Assembly (NCBI GenBank): GCA_041649015.1
Contig: JBAZNU010000001.1
Span: 124,001-188,000 of the forward strand
DNA: 64,000 bases
Source: Ignavibacteria bacterium
GTDB lineage: Bacteria > Bacteroidota > Ignavibacteria > Tepidaquicellales > Tepidaquicellaceae
Direction of reading: 5' to 3'
Shown: piece by piece, positions 17,280 to 25,429 of the stretch
Layout of the letters: each line of letters begins with the position of its first letter
How positions within the stretch are numbered: position 1 is the first letter of the stretch
The notes under the pieces: generated by a model
Seen by the model: the letters and a program-made list of their open reading frames with translations, nothing else
Told to the model about the DNA's origin: nothing
Databases searched by the model: none
Program-made: the position numbers and the translations under genes

Positions 17280-18332
17280 TCAGGAGATTAATTCCGGTTC
17301 ACGGATGAGATTAATTCCGAATTTCAGAAAGACTTCACATTGAATTTTTTCTGAAAAGACGATTAAATCCTTCGTTGAACCGCCCTTATTAATCAATGCG
17401 AGAGAATGTTTTGAAGAAATCCCTATACCGTTTTCTAAAAAACCCTTATTAAATCCAGAATTTTCAATTAACCAGGCAGCGGAAACCTTGAATTGCTCCC
17501 CTGATTTAAAACAAACCGGCTGCAAATTCAATTCATTGCATTTGCTTAAAAACTCATTGTAAGAATCTTCATTAATAAGAGGATTGGTGAAGAAAGAGCC
17601 GCAGGAAATCGAGTTTTCATCGTTTTTATTGTAAATCATCGATTTAGCTGCTCTAATTTCAAGAACGGTATTTCTGATTAAAATATGTTTGCTAATATTA
17701 TTTTGAAAGAAATGAAAGCTTGGGTGTGAGTTTATTTTATCTTTTAGTTCTTTATATTTTATAACGGGTACGGAATTAAATTTCAGTTTAAAGGTAACTT
17801 CGGTAATGATGTATTTTCCTTTATCATTTGATTTGAAGCGGCTGTTTCTGTAAGAAAATTCGCAAGACTCTTTTGGGAAGGTCTCGAATTCAAGGGTTTT
17901 CGTGTTGATGGCTTTCACAGATTCAATAACGTCGGAAACTTCCTGACCATAAGCACCAACATTTTGTATAGGGGTTGCACCTACGCTGCCGGGGATACCC
18001 GAAAGGCACTCGATACCTGAATAACCATTATTGACAGTGTGTTCAACAAATGAATCCCAGTTTTCGCCGGCTTTTACTGTAAACAAATCGTCTTTTCGCA
18101 AGATACCTTTTGAATTGATATAAATTATAACACCTTTGTATCCGTCATCGTTGAAAATTGTGTTGCTGCCGCCGGCGAGAACATGGTAAGACAGGTTTTC
18201 TTTGACAGCATAATTGACTGCATTGATAATTTCGCTGTCGTTTTTGCATTCAACAAATTTATCTGCAGCGCCTCCGAGATTAATAGTAGTAAAATCTGAG
18301 AGTTTAACGGATTTAAAAGAAATATCACTCAT
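17280..18332 (-). CDS. murB: UDP-N-acetylmuramate dehydrogenase
   Basis: A 350-residue FAD enzyme that reduces UDP-GlcNAc-enolpyruvate in peptidoglycan synthesis. Seen: TTINLGG (15-21), the FAD loop LAGGSNTIF (52-60), GIPGSVGATPIQNVGAYGQ (112-130), YRNSRFK (161-167, E. coli-like type I loop with R162), the proton donor S246 in SCGSFFTNP, and a C-terminal glutamate in EPELIS (345-350). It is about the length of type I enzymes. It is the first gene of the twelve-gene run down to ispG, and its start faces the long spacer shared with the GH8 gene, where its promoter must lie. Confidence 0.95.
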   Translation of the reverse strand: MSDISFKSVKLSDFTTINLGGAADKFVECKNDSEIINAVNYAVKENLSYHVLAGGSNTIFNDDGYKGVIIYINSKGILRKDDLFTVKAGENWDSFVEHTVNNGYSGIECLSGIPGSVGATPIQNVGAYGQEVSDVIESVKAINTKTLEFETFPKESCEFSYRNSRFKSNDKGKYIITEVTFKLKFNSVPVIKYKELKDKINSHPSFHFFQNNISKHILIRNTVLEIRAAKSMIYNKNDENSISCGSFFTNPLINEDSYNEFLSKCNELNLQPVCFKSGEQFKVSAAWLIENSGFNKGFLENGIGISSKHSLALINKGGSTKDLIVFSEKIQCEVFLKFGINLIREPELIS

Positions 18333-19104
18333 ATTTTAAAATAGTGTTTTTTGAGGAAGAATAATATTCAGTAAATATTATACTCCTATTTTGGGGTGTA
18401 AGTTACGGCTTTAGAGATTTGATATTGGGGGAGGGGGTTCGGATTAGGTTGATTCGGCTCTAGTTCGAGAGAAATAGCCGAGAAATACGAGAGTACTCCG
18501 TATTATAACCGTACTATTATTGGAAAATTACCGTGTTATTATTGGAGATTTGAAAGAAGTGCTGTTTTTAAATGTATTTAAATGACTTTTTGTGTAAATC
18601 ATTTACCTTTTTAAATGAAATATATGGATTTTCATTATGTTTTATGACTTAATAATTGTGACAATAAAAGTCAAGATAGAGTTCCCTTTTTATGTAAAAT
18701 AGTATGAAAAGCTTATTAAATTTTGGGGGGATGAGATTACGTCAAGTATTCAGAAGAGATTTCTGAGTTTTTTAAGCAGGTTTTATCGACTGAGTAGTTG
18801 TTTGCGAAAGGTTCAGATTTGAGATTAACATTCGATTATATTTTTAATAACAAAGACTAGAATATTTTGGCGATATGTACAAAATAGTTATATATCTGCT
18901 TATAAATTACGAGACCAGATACTTTTACAAAAGAAATGAATTAATATTTTGAAAGAGAAATATTAATATGTGATTTAATTAAGCGGGGGGGATTATTTTA
19001 CAGGTAAAATTTTTTAATGCTTTTAATAGAAATGTTTTGAATTGACACTCTGTATTTTTACACTTACCTTTTTAAAATACAGAAATACTTAATTTGTTTT
19101 GACT
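18333..19104. other. 772-base divergent intergenic region
   Basis: No credible ORF was found on either strand between murB and the GH8 gene. Seen here: a 7-bp hairpin (18453-18459 with 18476-18482); a 22-bp tandem duplication (18508-18551, listed separately); three G-runs, GGGGGAGGGGG near 18427, six Gs at 18725-18730 and seven Gs at 18985-18991; and TTACCTTTTTAAA at two places (about 18603 and 19064). TTGACA at 19042-19047 with TACCTT 17 bases later is a possible promoter for the GH8 gene. Confidence 0.6.
18508..18551. repeat. 22-bp tandem duplication
   Basis: Two adjacent 22-base copies, 18508-18529 and 18530-18551, share ACCGT followed by two variable bases and ATTATTGGA. They differ at about five positions. 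No function is visible. Confidence 0.7.
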
Positions 19105-20808
19105 ATGAAAACAACAATTTTAATAATACTATCATTGATTTGTTTATCTACAGTAAACTCTCAGAACTACCCTTTTCCACAGAACGTAATATACAAATAC
19201 GGAATATACCCTTCGAATAAAAACCATATTGACTTGGATACAACATTCATTAACTGGAAAGCAAGGCATGTTACGAGTCAAGGAGCCGGCGGGTACAGAA
19301 GGGTGTTGTGGGATACATTAAGGATGACAGTATCTGAGGGAATCGGATACGGAATGCTGATTTCCGTGAATATGAATGATAAGCCATTGTTTGATGATTT
19401 ACTCGGTTATTACAATATTCATTTAGGTCCAAACGGACTAATGAACTGGATAATAGATTCGTTAGGAAATAATTATTTCGGCTTGCAAGGTTCAGCAACT
19501 GATGCCGAAGAGGATGTTGCTTATGCTTTAATATTAGCTGACAGACAATGGGGAAGCGGCGGAAGTATTAATTACATGCAAGCAGCGATAAATGTAATAA
19601 ATAAAATTTATGAGTTTGGAATTGATACAGTTTACAACCTGCCTAAATCAGGCGATGAATCGGGCGGACTTTACAGAGTAAATACATCTTACTTTGCACC
19701 AGCATATTACAGGGCGTTTGCATATTACACGGGAAACAGCGGTTGGGACAGTGTTATTAACGGATGTTATAATTACTTGGTATTTATTAATAATGATACG
19801 ACGGGATTAGTACCTGATTGGTGTCTTCCTGATGGAAACCCTATGCCGCCGTGTCCTCCGCCATATACATGTAAATATTCATATCATTACGATGCAACAA
19901 GAACTCCGTGGAGAATCGGTATGGATTACCTCTGGTACGGAGACATGAGAGCGAACAATTTCTGTTCATTAATAACATCATTCGCAAGAAGCGTCGGGTC
20001 AGCAAACATACTTGATGATTATGCGTTGAACGGAACGCCGCTCGGGATGTATCATAATAATGCATTTGTAGGACCATTTGGAGTAGGAACGATGGCGACA
20101 GACGCCACATTTCAGAATTTTTGCGACAGCATATACAGAGAGAATGCGACGACTTATAGCACAAGATGGAATTACTTCAATTCCTCCTTAAAGACACTGA
20201 CATTATTAGTCCAAACGGGAAATTTTATACCACTTGATTATCCGCTTCCTGTTGAACTTACATCATTTACGGCAAACGTAAATCAAAGAAACGTTATAAT
20301 GAACTGGAGTACTGCTTCCGAAATCAATAATTCAGGTTTCGAAGTTCAGCGCCTTGATGCCGATGGCAGCTGGAATGAAGTAGCATTCGTCAAAGGACAC
20401 GGCACTACATCAACACCTGTAAATTATTCTTACGAAGACAAGAACCTGACGACAGGCACATATTCATATTGCTTAAAGCAAGTTGATTACAACGGCAACT
20501 ATGAATACTTCAACCTGAACTCAAAAGTTGAAATCGGTACGCCGCAGAAATATTCAATATCACAAAACTACCCGAACCCGTTCAACCCGGTAACTAAAAT
20601 ATATTTTGATATACCGAAATTATCATCAGTAAAAATTTCCGTGTATGACGTATCGGGACGTGAAGTGAAAGTGCTTGTGAATGAGAAGTACCAACCGGGC
20701 AATTACGAAACTGTGTTTGACGGCAGCATGTATTCAAACGGAGTCTATTTCTATAAAATTCAGACGGGCGATTTTACAGAAACAAAGAAAATGATTTTGA
20801 TGAAATAA
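19105..20808 (+). CDS. Secreted glycoside hydrolase family 8 enzyme with T9SS tail
   Basis: The ATG at 19105 is preferred over the in-frame TTG at 19099, giving 567 residues and a clean signal (MKTTILIILSLICLSTVNSQ). The GH8 domain spans about 25-375: catalytic acid E78 in VSEGIGYGM, the family signature ATDAEEDVAYALILADRQW (131-149) with D133, and the probable base D274 in RTPWRIGMDY. GH8 enzymes cleave beta-1,4-linked glucan, xylan or chitosan; the substrate cannot be read from sequence. An Fn3-like linker domain begins at LPVELTSFTANV, and the last about 85 residues are a type A sorting domain (SISQNYPNPFNPVTKI ... KKMILMK). It should be released or surface-bound. It is monocistronic, divergent from murB. 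I see no Shine-Dalgarno before the ATG, common in Bacteroidota. Confidence 0.9.
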   Translation: MKTTILIILSLICLSTVNSQNYPFPQNVIYKYGIYPSNKNHIDLDTTFINWKARHVTSQGAGGYRRVLWDTLRMTVSEGIGYGMLISVNMNDKPLFDDLLGYYNIHLGPNGLMNWIIDSLGNNYFGLQGSATDAEEDVAYALILADRQWGSGGSINYMQAAINVINKIYEFGIDTVYNLPKSGDESGGLYRVNTSYFAPAYYRAFAYYTGNSGWDSVINGCYNYLVFINNDTTGLVPDWCLPDGNPMPPCPPPYTCKYSYHYDATRTPWRIGMDYLWYGDMRANNFCSLITSFARSVGSANILDDYALNGTPLGMYHNNAFVGPFGVGTMATDATFQNFCDSIYRENATTYSTRWNYFNSSLKTLTLLVQTGNFIPLDYPLPVELTSFTANVNQRNVIMNWSTASEINNSGFEVQRLDADGSWNEVAFVKGHGTTSTPVNYSYEDKNLTTGTYSYCLKQVDYNGNYEYFNLNSKVEIGTPQKYSISQNYPNPFNPVTKIYFDIPKLSSVKISVYDVSGREVKVLVNEKYQPGNYETVFDGSMYSNGVYFYKIQTGDFTETKKMILMK

Positions 20809-20896
20809 GGACATATGTCCGTATAGTAAGTAATACAATAGATTATTTTATTAAAATATTTTAACTTACAAAATAACAAGAAAAATATAACACTGT

Positions 20897-22186
20897 ATGA
20901 AGAATATAACTATTGATAAAAGCGTTTATATCAGTAACAGAAAGAAACTGACGAAAGAACTGAAACCCGGGTCGATGGCAGTGGTGGTATCAAACGATAC
21001 TATGCCGACAAATTCTGACGGGACGATGAAGTATAAGCAAAGCAGTGATATGCTTTGGTTGACGGGCGTGGGGCAGGAGGAGACGATACTGATAATGTTT
21101 CCTGACTCGCCTGATAAGAATTTCAAAGAGGTACTTTTTCTGAGGGAAACGAGCGAACTGATTGCAATTTGGGAAGGGAGAAAACTTACAAAAGAAGAGG
21201 CAAGGGAGAAGACGGGAATAGACAACATCATGTGGCTTTCGGAATTTGACAGAGTGTTCAGAATGTTGATAACAGATGCCGAGAATGTTTATATAAATTC
21301 AAACGAACATAAACGTGCAGTAATAGAGGTCGAGACTCGAGCGGCAAGGTTTATAAAGAAATGGAAAGAACAATATCCTCTTCATGAATACCAAAGACTT
21401 GCACCAATAATTAACAGGCTGAGAATGTACAAGTCGAAGGAGGAGATAGAAATGATGCAGCATGCCTGCGACCTTACAGAAAAAGGATTCAGAAGGGTTT
21501 TGAAATTCACAAAGCCGGGTGTTATGGAATATGAGGTTGAAGCAGAATTTGTGCATGAGTTTATACGAAACGGAGGAGCGTTTGCTGATTACTCGCCGAT
21601 AATAGCATCAGGAAAAAGCGCCTGCGTGCTTCATTACATAGAAAACGATAAGGTTTGCAATGACGGGGATGTACTGCTGATAGATACGGGTGCTGCGGTT
21701 AACAACTACAATGCCGATATGACGAGGTCAATACCCGTGAAAGGAAGATTTACAAAGAGGCAGAAGAAGGTTTACAATGCAGTGCTAAATGTGATGAAAT
21801 TTACGACATCACAAGTTGTAAAAGGCGGAATTTGGAAAGAAATACAAAAGGCAACTGAAGAATGCATGGAAAGGGAGCTTGTGAATCTGAAGCTTTTGAA
21901 AATGAGCGATATAAAGAAGCAAGATCCCGCCTGGCCTGCACTTAAGAAATATTTTATGCATAATGTATCGCATTACTTAGGGCTGGACGTGCATGATGTA
22001 GGATACTTTGAAACTCCTTATAAACCCGGTATGGTGTTTACCGTTGAGCCGGGAATATACATACTTGAAGAAGGGCTTGGAATAAGGCTTGAGAATAATA
22101 TACTCGTAAAAGAAAAGGGCAACTTTGATTTAATGAGAAACATACCGCTTGAAGCAGACGAGATAGAAGAGATAATGAACGGGTAG
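20897..22186 (+). CDS. pepP: Xaa-Pro aminopeptidase (M24B)
   Basis: A 429-residue aminopeptidase P: an N-terminal creatinase-like domain (1-165, with the typical WLTGVGQEE block at 50-58) followed by the pita-bread metallopeptidase. The dinuclear metal ligands are visible in LLIDTGAAVNNYNADMTRS (two Asp), HNVSHYLGLDVHDVG (His), FTVEPGIYI (Glu) and GIRLENN (Glu). It removes N-terminal residues that precede proline and is likely cytosolic, with no signal peptide. It lies 88 bases after the GH8 gene but with no evident functional tie. Confidence 0.94.
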   Translation: MKNITIDKSVYISNRKKLTKELKPGSMAVVVSNDTMPTNSDGTMKYKQSSDMLWLTGVGQEETILIMFPDSPDKNFKEVLFLRETSELIAIWEGRKLTKEEAREKTGIDNIMWLSEFDRVFRMLITDAENVYINSNEHKRAVIEVETRAARFIKKWKEQYPLHEYQRLAPIINRLRMYKSKEEIEMMQHACDLTEKGFRRVLKFTKPGVMEYEVEAEFVHEFIRNGGAFADYSPIIASGKSACVLHYIENDKVCNDGDVLLIDTGAAVNNYNADMTRSIPVKGRFTKRQKKVYNAVLNVMKFTTSQVVKGGIWKEIQKATEECMERELVNLKLLKMSDIKKQDPAWPALKKYFMHNVSHYLGLDVHDVGYFETPYKPGMVFTVEPGIYILEEGLGIRLENNILVKEKGNFDLMRNIPLEADEIEEIMNG

Positions 22187-22262
22187 TTTGTTATTAATAA
22201 AAGGGGATTTTCAAGAAGATCCGCCTACAAAGTGAATTAGACTTAGCTATTTATGACGCTGG

Positions 22263-22282
22263 ATTCCCGCTTCCGCGAGAAT
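22263..22282. repeat. Decayed GATTCCCGC palindromic repeat
   Basis: ATTCCCGC-TTCC-GCGAGAAT at 22263-22282 is an imperfect 8-bp inverted repeat (one mismatch), flanked by GG...GACAGGGG. It matches the style of a short GATTCCCGC..GCGGGAAT repeat seen scattered in many bacterial genomes. It lies in the spacer between pepP and the thioredoxin-fold gene. Confidence 0.6.
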
Positions 22283-22323
22283 GACAGGGGGAAATTGGCA
22301 CACAAAAATGGAACAATTTTTGT

Positions 22324-22331
22324 TACATTTG
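22324..22331 (+). promoter_or_regulatory. Possible -7 box (TACATTTG)
   Basis: TACATTTG matches TAnnTTTG and lies 33 bases upstream of the ATG at 22365. A TTG at 22295-22297 is 26 bases further up, longer than the usual -33/-7 spacing, so support is weak. TATAAT also occurs a few bases downstream. Confidence 0.3.
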
Positions 22332-22364
22332 GTATAATAAACAAAGAAAGAAATAAACAGAAAA

Positions 22365-22847
22365 ATGAAATCAAGAATAATTAGTTTGTTAGTATTAGCT
22401 GTGCTAGCAACAAGTACTTTAAGTGCGCAGACTGGATTTCAGAGCGGGCTTGAGAATGCAAAGACTTCGAACAAAAAGGTTCTGATTAATATATATTCCA
22501 GTACTGATACCTGGTCACAGAAAATGGAGCAGGTTTATTCGACAGGAAATATTATGAATTACATTAATGAAAACTTTGTGTATGTTAAATTGAATGGCGA
22601 GGGTTCTGAGGTTATAAAATATAATGGTAATGATTACACATCTGCTTCACTTGCAAAATTTTTTGGTGCGACCGGATATCCTTCGCATGTATTTTTAGCA
22701 CCTGACGGAACGGTTTTAAAATTCAGTTATAATGGTGAAAGTAATGGTGTGTTTTCAGGATACCTTGATGCTCCTGAATTTGAAAAGCTGCTAAAGTATT
22801 TTGCAGAGAATAAGTATAAGAATACTGATTTGAATAAGGTATTTTAG
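22365..22847 (+). CDS. Exported thioredoxin-fold protein lacking the CxxC motif
   Basis: A 160-residue protein with a Sec signal (MKSRIISLLVLAVLATSTLSAQ). The rest resembles thioredoxin_7/DUF255-type folds: KKVLINIYSSTDTWSQKM, FVYVKLNGEG, then the cis-proline loop GATGYPSHVFLAPDG. Where a redox-active W-C-x-x-C would stand, the sequence is STDTWSQKM, and there is no cysteine in the mature chain. It therefore cannot do thiol-disulfide exchange and is more likely a binding or scaffold domain in the periplasm. It appears to be a single gene. The family call rests on strand pattern and the cis-Pro loop, so it is moderate. Confidence 0.7.
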   Translation: MKSRIISLLVLAVLATSTLSAQTGFQSGLENAKTSNKKVLINIYSSTDTWSQKMEQVYSTGNIMNYINENFVYVKLNGEGSEVIKYNGNDYTSASLAKFFGATGYPSHVFLAPDGTVLKFSYNGESNGVFSGYLDAPEFEKLLKYFAENKYKNTDLNKVF

Positions 22848-22858
22848 TTATTACACGA

Positions 22859-22913
22859 TTGGACTAAAGCCCAAATATTGCAACTCTTTTATTCCGTCAG
22901 CTAAAGCAGACGG
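22859..22913. repeat. Two decayed palindromes (REP-like)
   Basis: TTGGACTAAAGCCCAA (22859-22874) and CCGTCAGCTAAAGCAGACGG (22894-22913, pairs at nine of ten positions) lie 20 bases apart between two convergent genes. Both have a CTAAAG core. They look like members of interspersed palindromic repeats with TTTAG loops known in Bacteroidota-type genomes. The second could also help terminate transcription, but it has no clear T-tract. Confidence 0.6.
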
Positions 22914-23021
22914 CAATTAAATAAGCATTGAGATAGGCCTCAGATGTTCCAGGCGGCATTTAAAGACATTAGATACGTATTATTTGCTGCTTACGGCAAT
23001 TATAATATCAATAATATTAGA

Positions 23022-23519
23022 TTACTTCTCATTAAATTTTTGCAGCAGTTTTTTTCTTATTAAGTCGGGAACAAAGTTCTTTATATCGGCATGAAAGCAT
23101 GCAAGCTCCCTTACAAGAGATGAGTTCAGATAAGTGTACTTTTCGTTGGGCATTAGAAAGACTGTGGTTATCTGTGGAGCGAGTATTCTGTTTGTTAAGG
23201 ACATCTGAAATTCAAATTCGAAATCAGAAATTGCCCGCAATCCTCTTATGATAACCTTAGCTTTTTTCTTCACGGCAAAATCTACAAGCAATCCGCTGAA
23301 TACTTCAACTCTTACATTCCTGTATTTCTTAACAACTTCAAGAACCAGTTCTTTTCGCTCCGATTTTGAAAACAAAGGATTCTTGTTTATGTTATGTGCT
23401 ATACCGACAATGACCACATCGAAAAGCTTTGATGCACGCTCGATTACATCAAGATGTCCGTTTGTAATAGGGTCAAACGTTCCCGGATATACTGCGATAT
23501 TATTATTGTTCTTTTTCAT
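23022..23519 (-). CDS. coaD: Phosphopantetheine adenylyltransferase
   Basis: A 165-residue CoaD, which makes dephospho-CoA from 4'-phosphopantetheine and ATP. The nucleotidyltransferase motifs are complete: YPGTFDPITNGH (11-22, with H22 of the T/HxGH signature), RGLRAISDFEFEFQM and the ISSTxVRE-equivalent YLNSSLVREL. The length is usual for the hexameric bacterial enzyme. Its start overlaps the rsmD stop by 17 bases, an arrangement found in many bacteria. Confidence 0.96.
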   Translation of the reverse strand: MKKNNNNIAVYPGTFDPITNGHLDVIERASKLFDVVIVGIAHNINKNPLFSKSERKELVLEVVKKYRNVRVEVFSGLLVDFAVKKKAKVIIRGLRAISDFEFEFQMSLTNRILAPQITTVFLMPNEKYTYLNSSLVRELACFHADIKNFVPDLIRKKLLQKFNEK

Positions 23520-24048
23520 TTTTTAAAAAATTATAAAAGCTGAAAGATGTAATGCCTATATCTTTTCTTTTGACGAGATACTCTTTGTACTTATCAATAT
23601 TGATAAATTTTTTCGAATGTTCAAGAATAAAGTAAGTGTCCAGTTTCGAAATATTATCAAGCAGTTTATTATAGTTTGCGTAATTATAGGGTGGGTCGGC
23701 GAATGTAATGTCATACTGCTCTTCGGAATTATGCTTCAAGAAGTAAACAGCATCAGATTTAACAACATTTGTTATGTCTTTCAGTTCGAGTGACACAATG
23801 TTTTTTAAAATAGACTCTGTGTTTTTATCGACGAAGCAGCAAAACCCGGAGCCACGTGAGATGCACTCTATACCAAAACTGCCCGAGCCTGCGAATAGGT
23901 CGAGTATCCTGCACTCATTAAGGTCAAAAGAGTTAGAGATAATATTAAACAAAGTTTCTCGAGCCCTATCAGTCGTAGGTCTTACACTGAGCGATGAATT
24001 AGAAACCGCGAGAACCCTGCTTTTAAGATATCCTGATATTATCCTCAT
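23503..24048 (-). CDS. rsmD: 16S rRNA (guanine966-N2)-methyltransferase
   Basis: The correct start is the ATG at 24048 (MRIISGYLKSR), two bases after the upstream stop; the longer open frame to 24153 merely overlaps the neighbour. The 181-residue enzyme has VRPTTDRARETLFNII (RsmD signature), the SAM loop DLFAGSGSFGIE, and the N6/N2-methylase catalytic motif DPPY in ITFADPPYNY. It methylates G966 of 16S rRNA during 30S assembly. Co-linear with coaD, as is common. Confidence 0.94.
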   Translation of the reverse strand: MRIISGYLKSRVLAVSNSSLSVRPTTDRARETLFNIISNSFDLNECRILDLFAGSGSFGIECISRGSGFCCFVDKNTESILKNIVSLELKDITNVVKSDAVYFLKHNSEEQYDITFADPPYNYANYNKLLDNISKLDTYFILEHSKKFINIDKYKEYLVKRKDIGITSFSFYNFLKNEKEQ

Positions 24049-24049
24049 A

Positions 24050-24931
24050 TTACAACAATCCAAAAACCGAGGTGAAAGAATGAGACTGTAGTTTATCCGA
24101 CCTGTTTTCAAGGAAAAGCGAATCGGGTTTGTATAATTCAAACGGGTCTGCAAGACTTACTTTTTGCTTAAGCTTTGCTTTTTCGAGAAAGCTTAGAAAA
24201 GCATGTGCCTTATCTTCACCGTAAAGAAATATATTGTTAATTTCTTCAAACCCCGATATCTGCAGCATTTTCTTCAGCTCTTCAAGCACAACGTCATAAT
24301 TATTTTCCCTAACATTAACGGGCATAAAAAGGGAGACCGAACCGTTAATGTAGAAAGTAATATCTACGCGATCATTCCTAACGCCTACAGATACGAAATT
24401 TTTCGCATAGTTCTTTGAAATAAAATTACCCGCCGTAAAGACGTCAAAGTTAACACCGGATATTTTCAGCGATGAGACCTCAGAAATTCTACGTGTGACT
24501 TCAGTTATGTTTTTGTGATATGCAATAATAAGAGTATTACCGAGAAGATTAAGTTCATCGTTTCCGCGATTAATCTTCTGGAAGTTTATCTTAAAGTTCT
24601 TATAATTTTCGGGATAGAAATTGGACAGTTCCCAAATAAGACTTGAGTTTATATTTTCTGCTTCATCCGAGAATTCAAGCGGAATGCAGCTGATGTAAGC
24701 GAGTCGAGAATCAAGTGCGAGCTTAATAGAATCCGCAATTACATTATGCTTGTGAAGATGTGACACGAGAAGCTCAGTAAATTCAGATACTTTTTTTGAG
24801 TTTACTTTTGGCTCAAGATAGAAGAAGCCGGATTCAATAAATTCAAGCTGGTCAAGATATATCACTCTTTCAGAATTAAACTGAAGGAGTCTTATCCTTG
24901 TACCTGAGTATTCAATTAGTAAATTATTCAA
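24050..24931 (-). CDS. PilM-like actin-fold protein of unknown function
   Basis: A 293-residue cytosolic protein with no signal peptide. It begins LLIEYSGTRIRLLQF, where a PilM/FtsA-type ATPase would have its phosphate-1 loop (D-x-G-x..), but the invariant acidic residue pattern is blurred (EYSGTRI). Residues 85-140 (DSRLAYISCIPLEF, NSSLIWELSNFYPENYKNF) resemble the substrate-like region of type IV pilus PilM, where a Pro-x-E block and W-E-x-x-x-Y are common. The C-terminal half has alternating strands (FVSVGVRNDRVDITFYING) as in the second actin subdomain. A comEA-like gene lies nine bases upstream, fitting a DNA-uptake or pilus setting. No pilN/O/P/Q genes are nearby. I am unsure of the function. 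Confidence 0.5.
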   Translation of the reverse strand: MNNLLIEYSGTRIRLLQFNSERVIYLDQLEFIESGFFYLEPKVNSKKVSEFTELLVSHLHKHNVIADSIKLALDSRLAYISCIPLEFSDEAENINSSLIWELSNFYPENYKNFKINFQKINRGNDELNLLGNTLIIAYHKNITEVTRRISEVSSLKISGVNFDVFTAGNFISKNYAKNFVSVGVRNDRVDITFYINGSVSLFMPVNVRENNYDVVLEELKKMLQISGFEEINNIFLYGEDKAHAFLSFLEKAKLKQKVSLADPFELYKPDSLFLENRSDKLQSHSFTSVFGLL

Positions 24932-24940
24932 ATTATAATT

Positions 24941-25429
24941 TTATTCAACAGTTATAAAATTTTTCATTTTATCAAACTTTTTCTGACCAATACCTTTTAT
25001 TTTCATAATATCTTCTATCCTTTTAAAGCCGCCGTGCGTTTCGCGGTACTCGATTATTTTATCGGCAGTCGAAATACCAACTCCGGGCAGCTGAATTAGC
25101 TGGTCTTTAGAAGCAGTGTTTATGTTAATACTTTTTTCTGCGAGGTTCTCGCCTTTCTTTGTTTTTGTCTTACTCTTAGAATCTGTGGTTTTTAATGTGT
25201 CATCAGCAACAATAGTTTCAGAGTTTTGCGGATTAGTATCGTTAATATTTACACTTGAATTTTGAGAAAATATTTTCCCTGCTTTCTGATAATCGAAATT
25301 ACTTTTGCTTGAAGAATTATTAACAAATAGTTTAAGCCCTAAACCTGCGAATAAAATAACCAGCAGAAGAAGAAGTACGCGTGTTTCGCTCCTTGTAAAA
25401 TTCAGTTTGCTAAATATTGTATTCATCAT
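24941..25429 (-). CDS. ComEA-like helix-hairpin-helix protein, membrane-anchored
   Basis: A 162-residue protein with one N-terminal transmembrane helix (about 18-36, VLLLLLVILFAGLGLKLF), a polar linker of about 55 residues rich in Asn, Lys and Thr, then a double helix-hairpin-helix domain: INTASKDQLIQLPGVG, then FKRIEDIMKIKGIG. The INTA..EL..LPGIG pattern is that of ComEA, which holds incoming DNA outside the membrane during transformation. Topology fits a periplasmic DNA-binding domain. It abuts the lipoprotein gene upstream (stop and start adjacent). Confidence 0.87.
   Translation of the reverse strand: MMNTIFSKLNFTRSETRVLLLLLVILFAGLGLKLFVNNSSSKSNFDYQKAGKIFSQNSSVNINDTNPQNSETIVADDTLKTTDSKSKTKTKKGENLAEKSININTASKDQLIQLPGVGISTADKIIEYRETHGGFKRIEDIMKIKGIGQKKFDKMKNFITVE

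Noticed and set aside
20809..20820. GGACATATGTCC perfect palindrome after the GH8 stop
   Set aside because: Only 12 bp with no loop, T-tract or second copy seen; may be chance.
24049..24153. 35-residue N-terminal extension of rsmD
   Set aside because: It overlaps the upstream gene's coding end and lacks RsmD-like sequence; the ATG at 24048 starts the conserved MRIISG.
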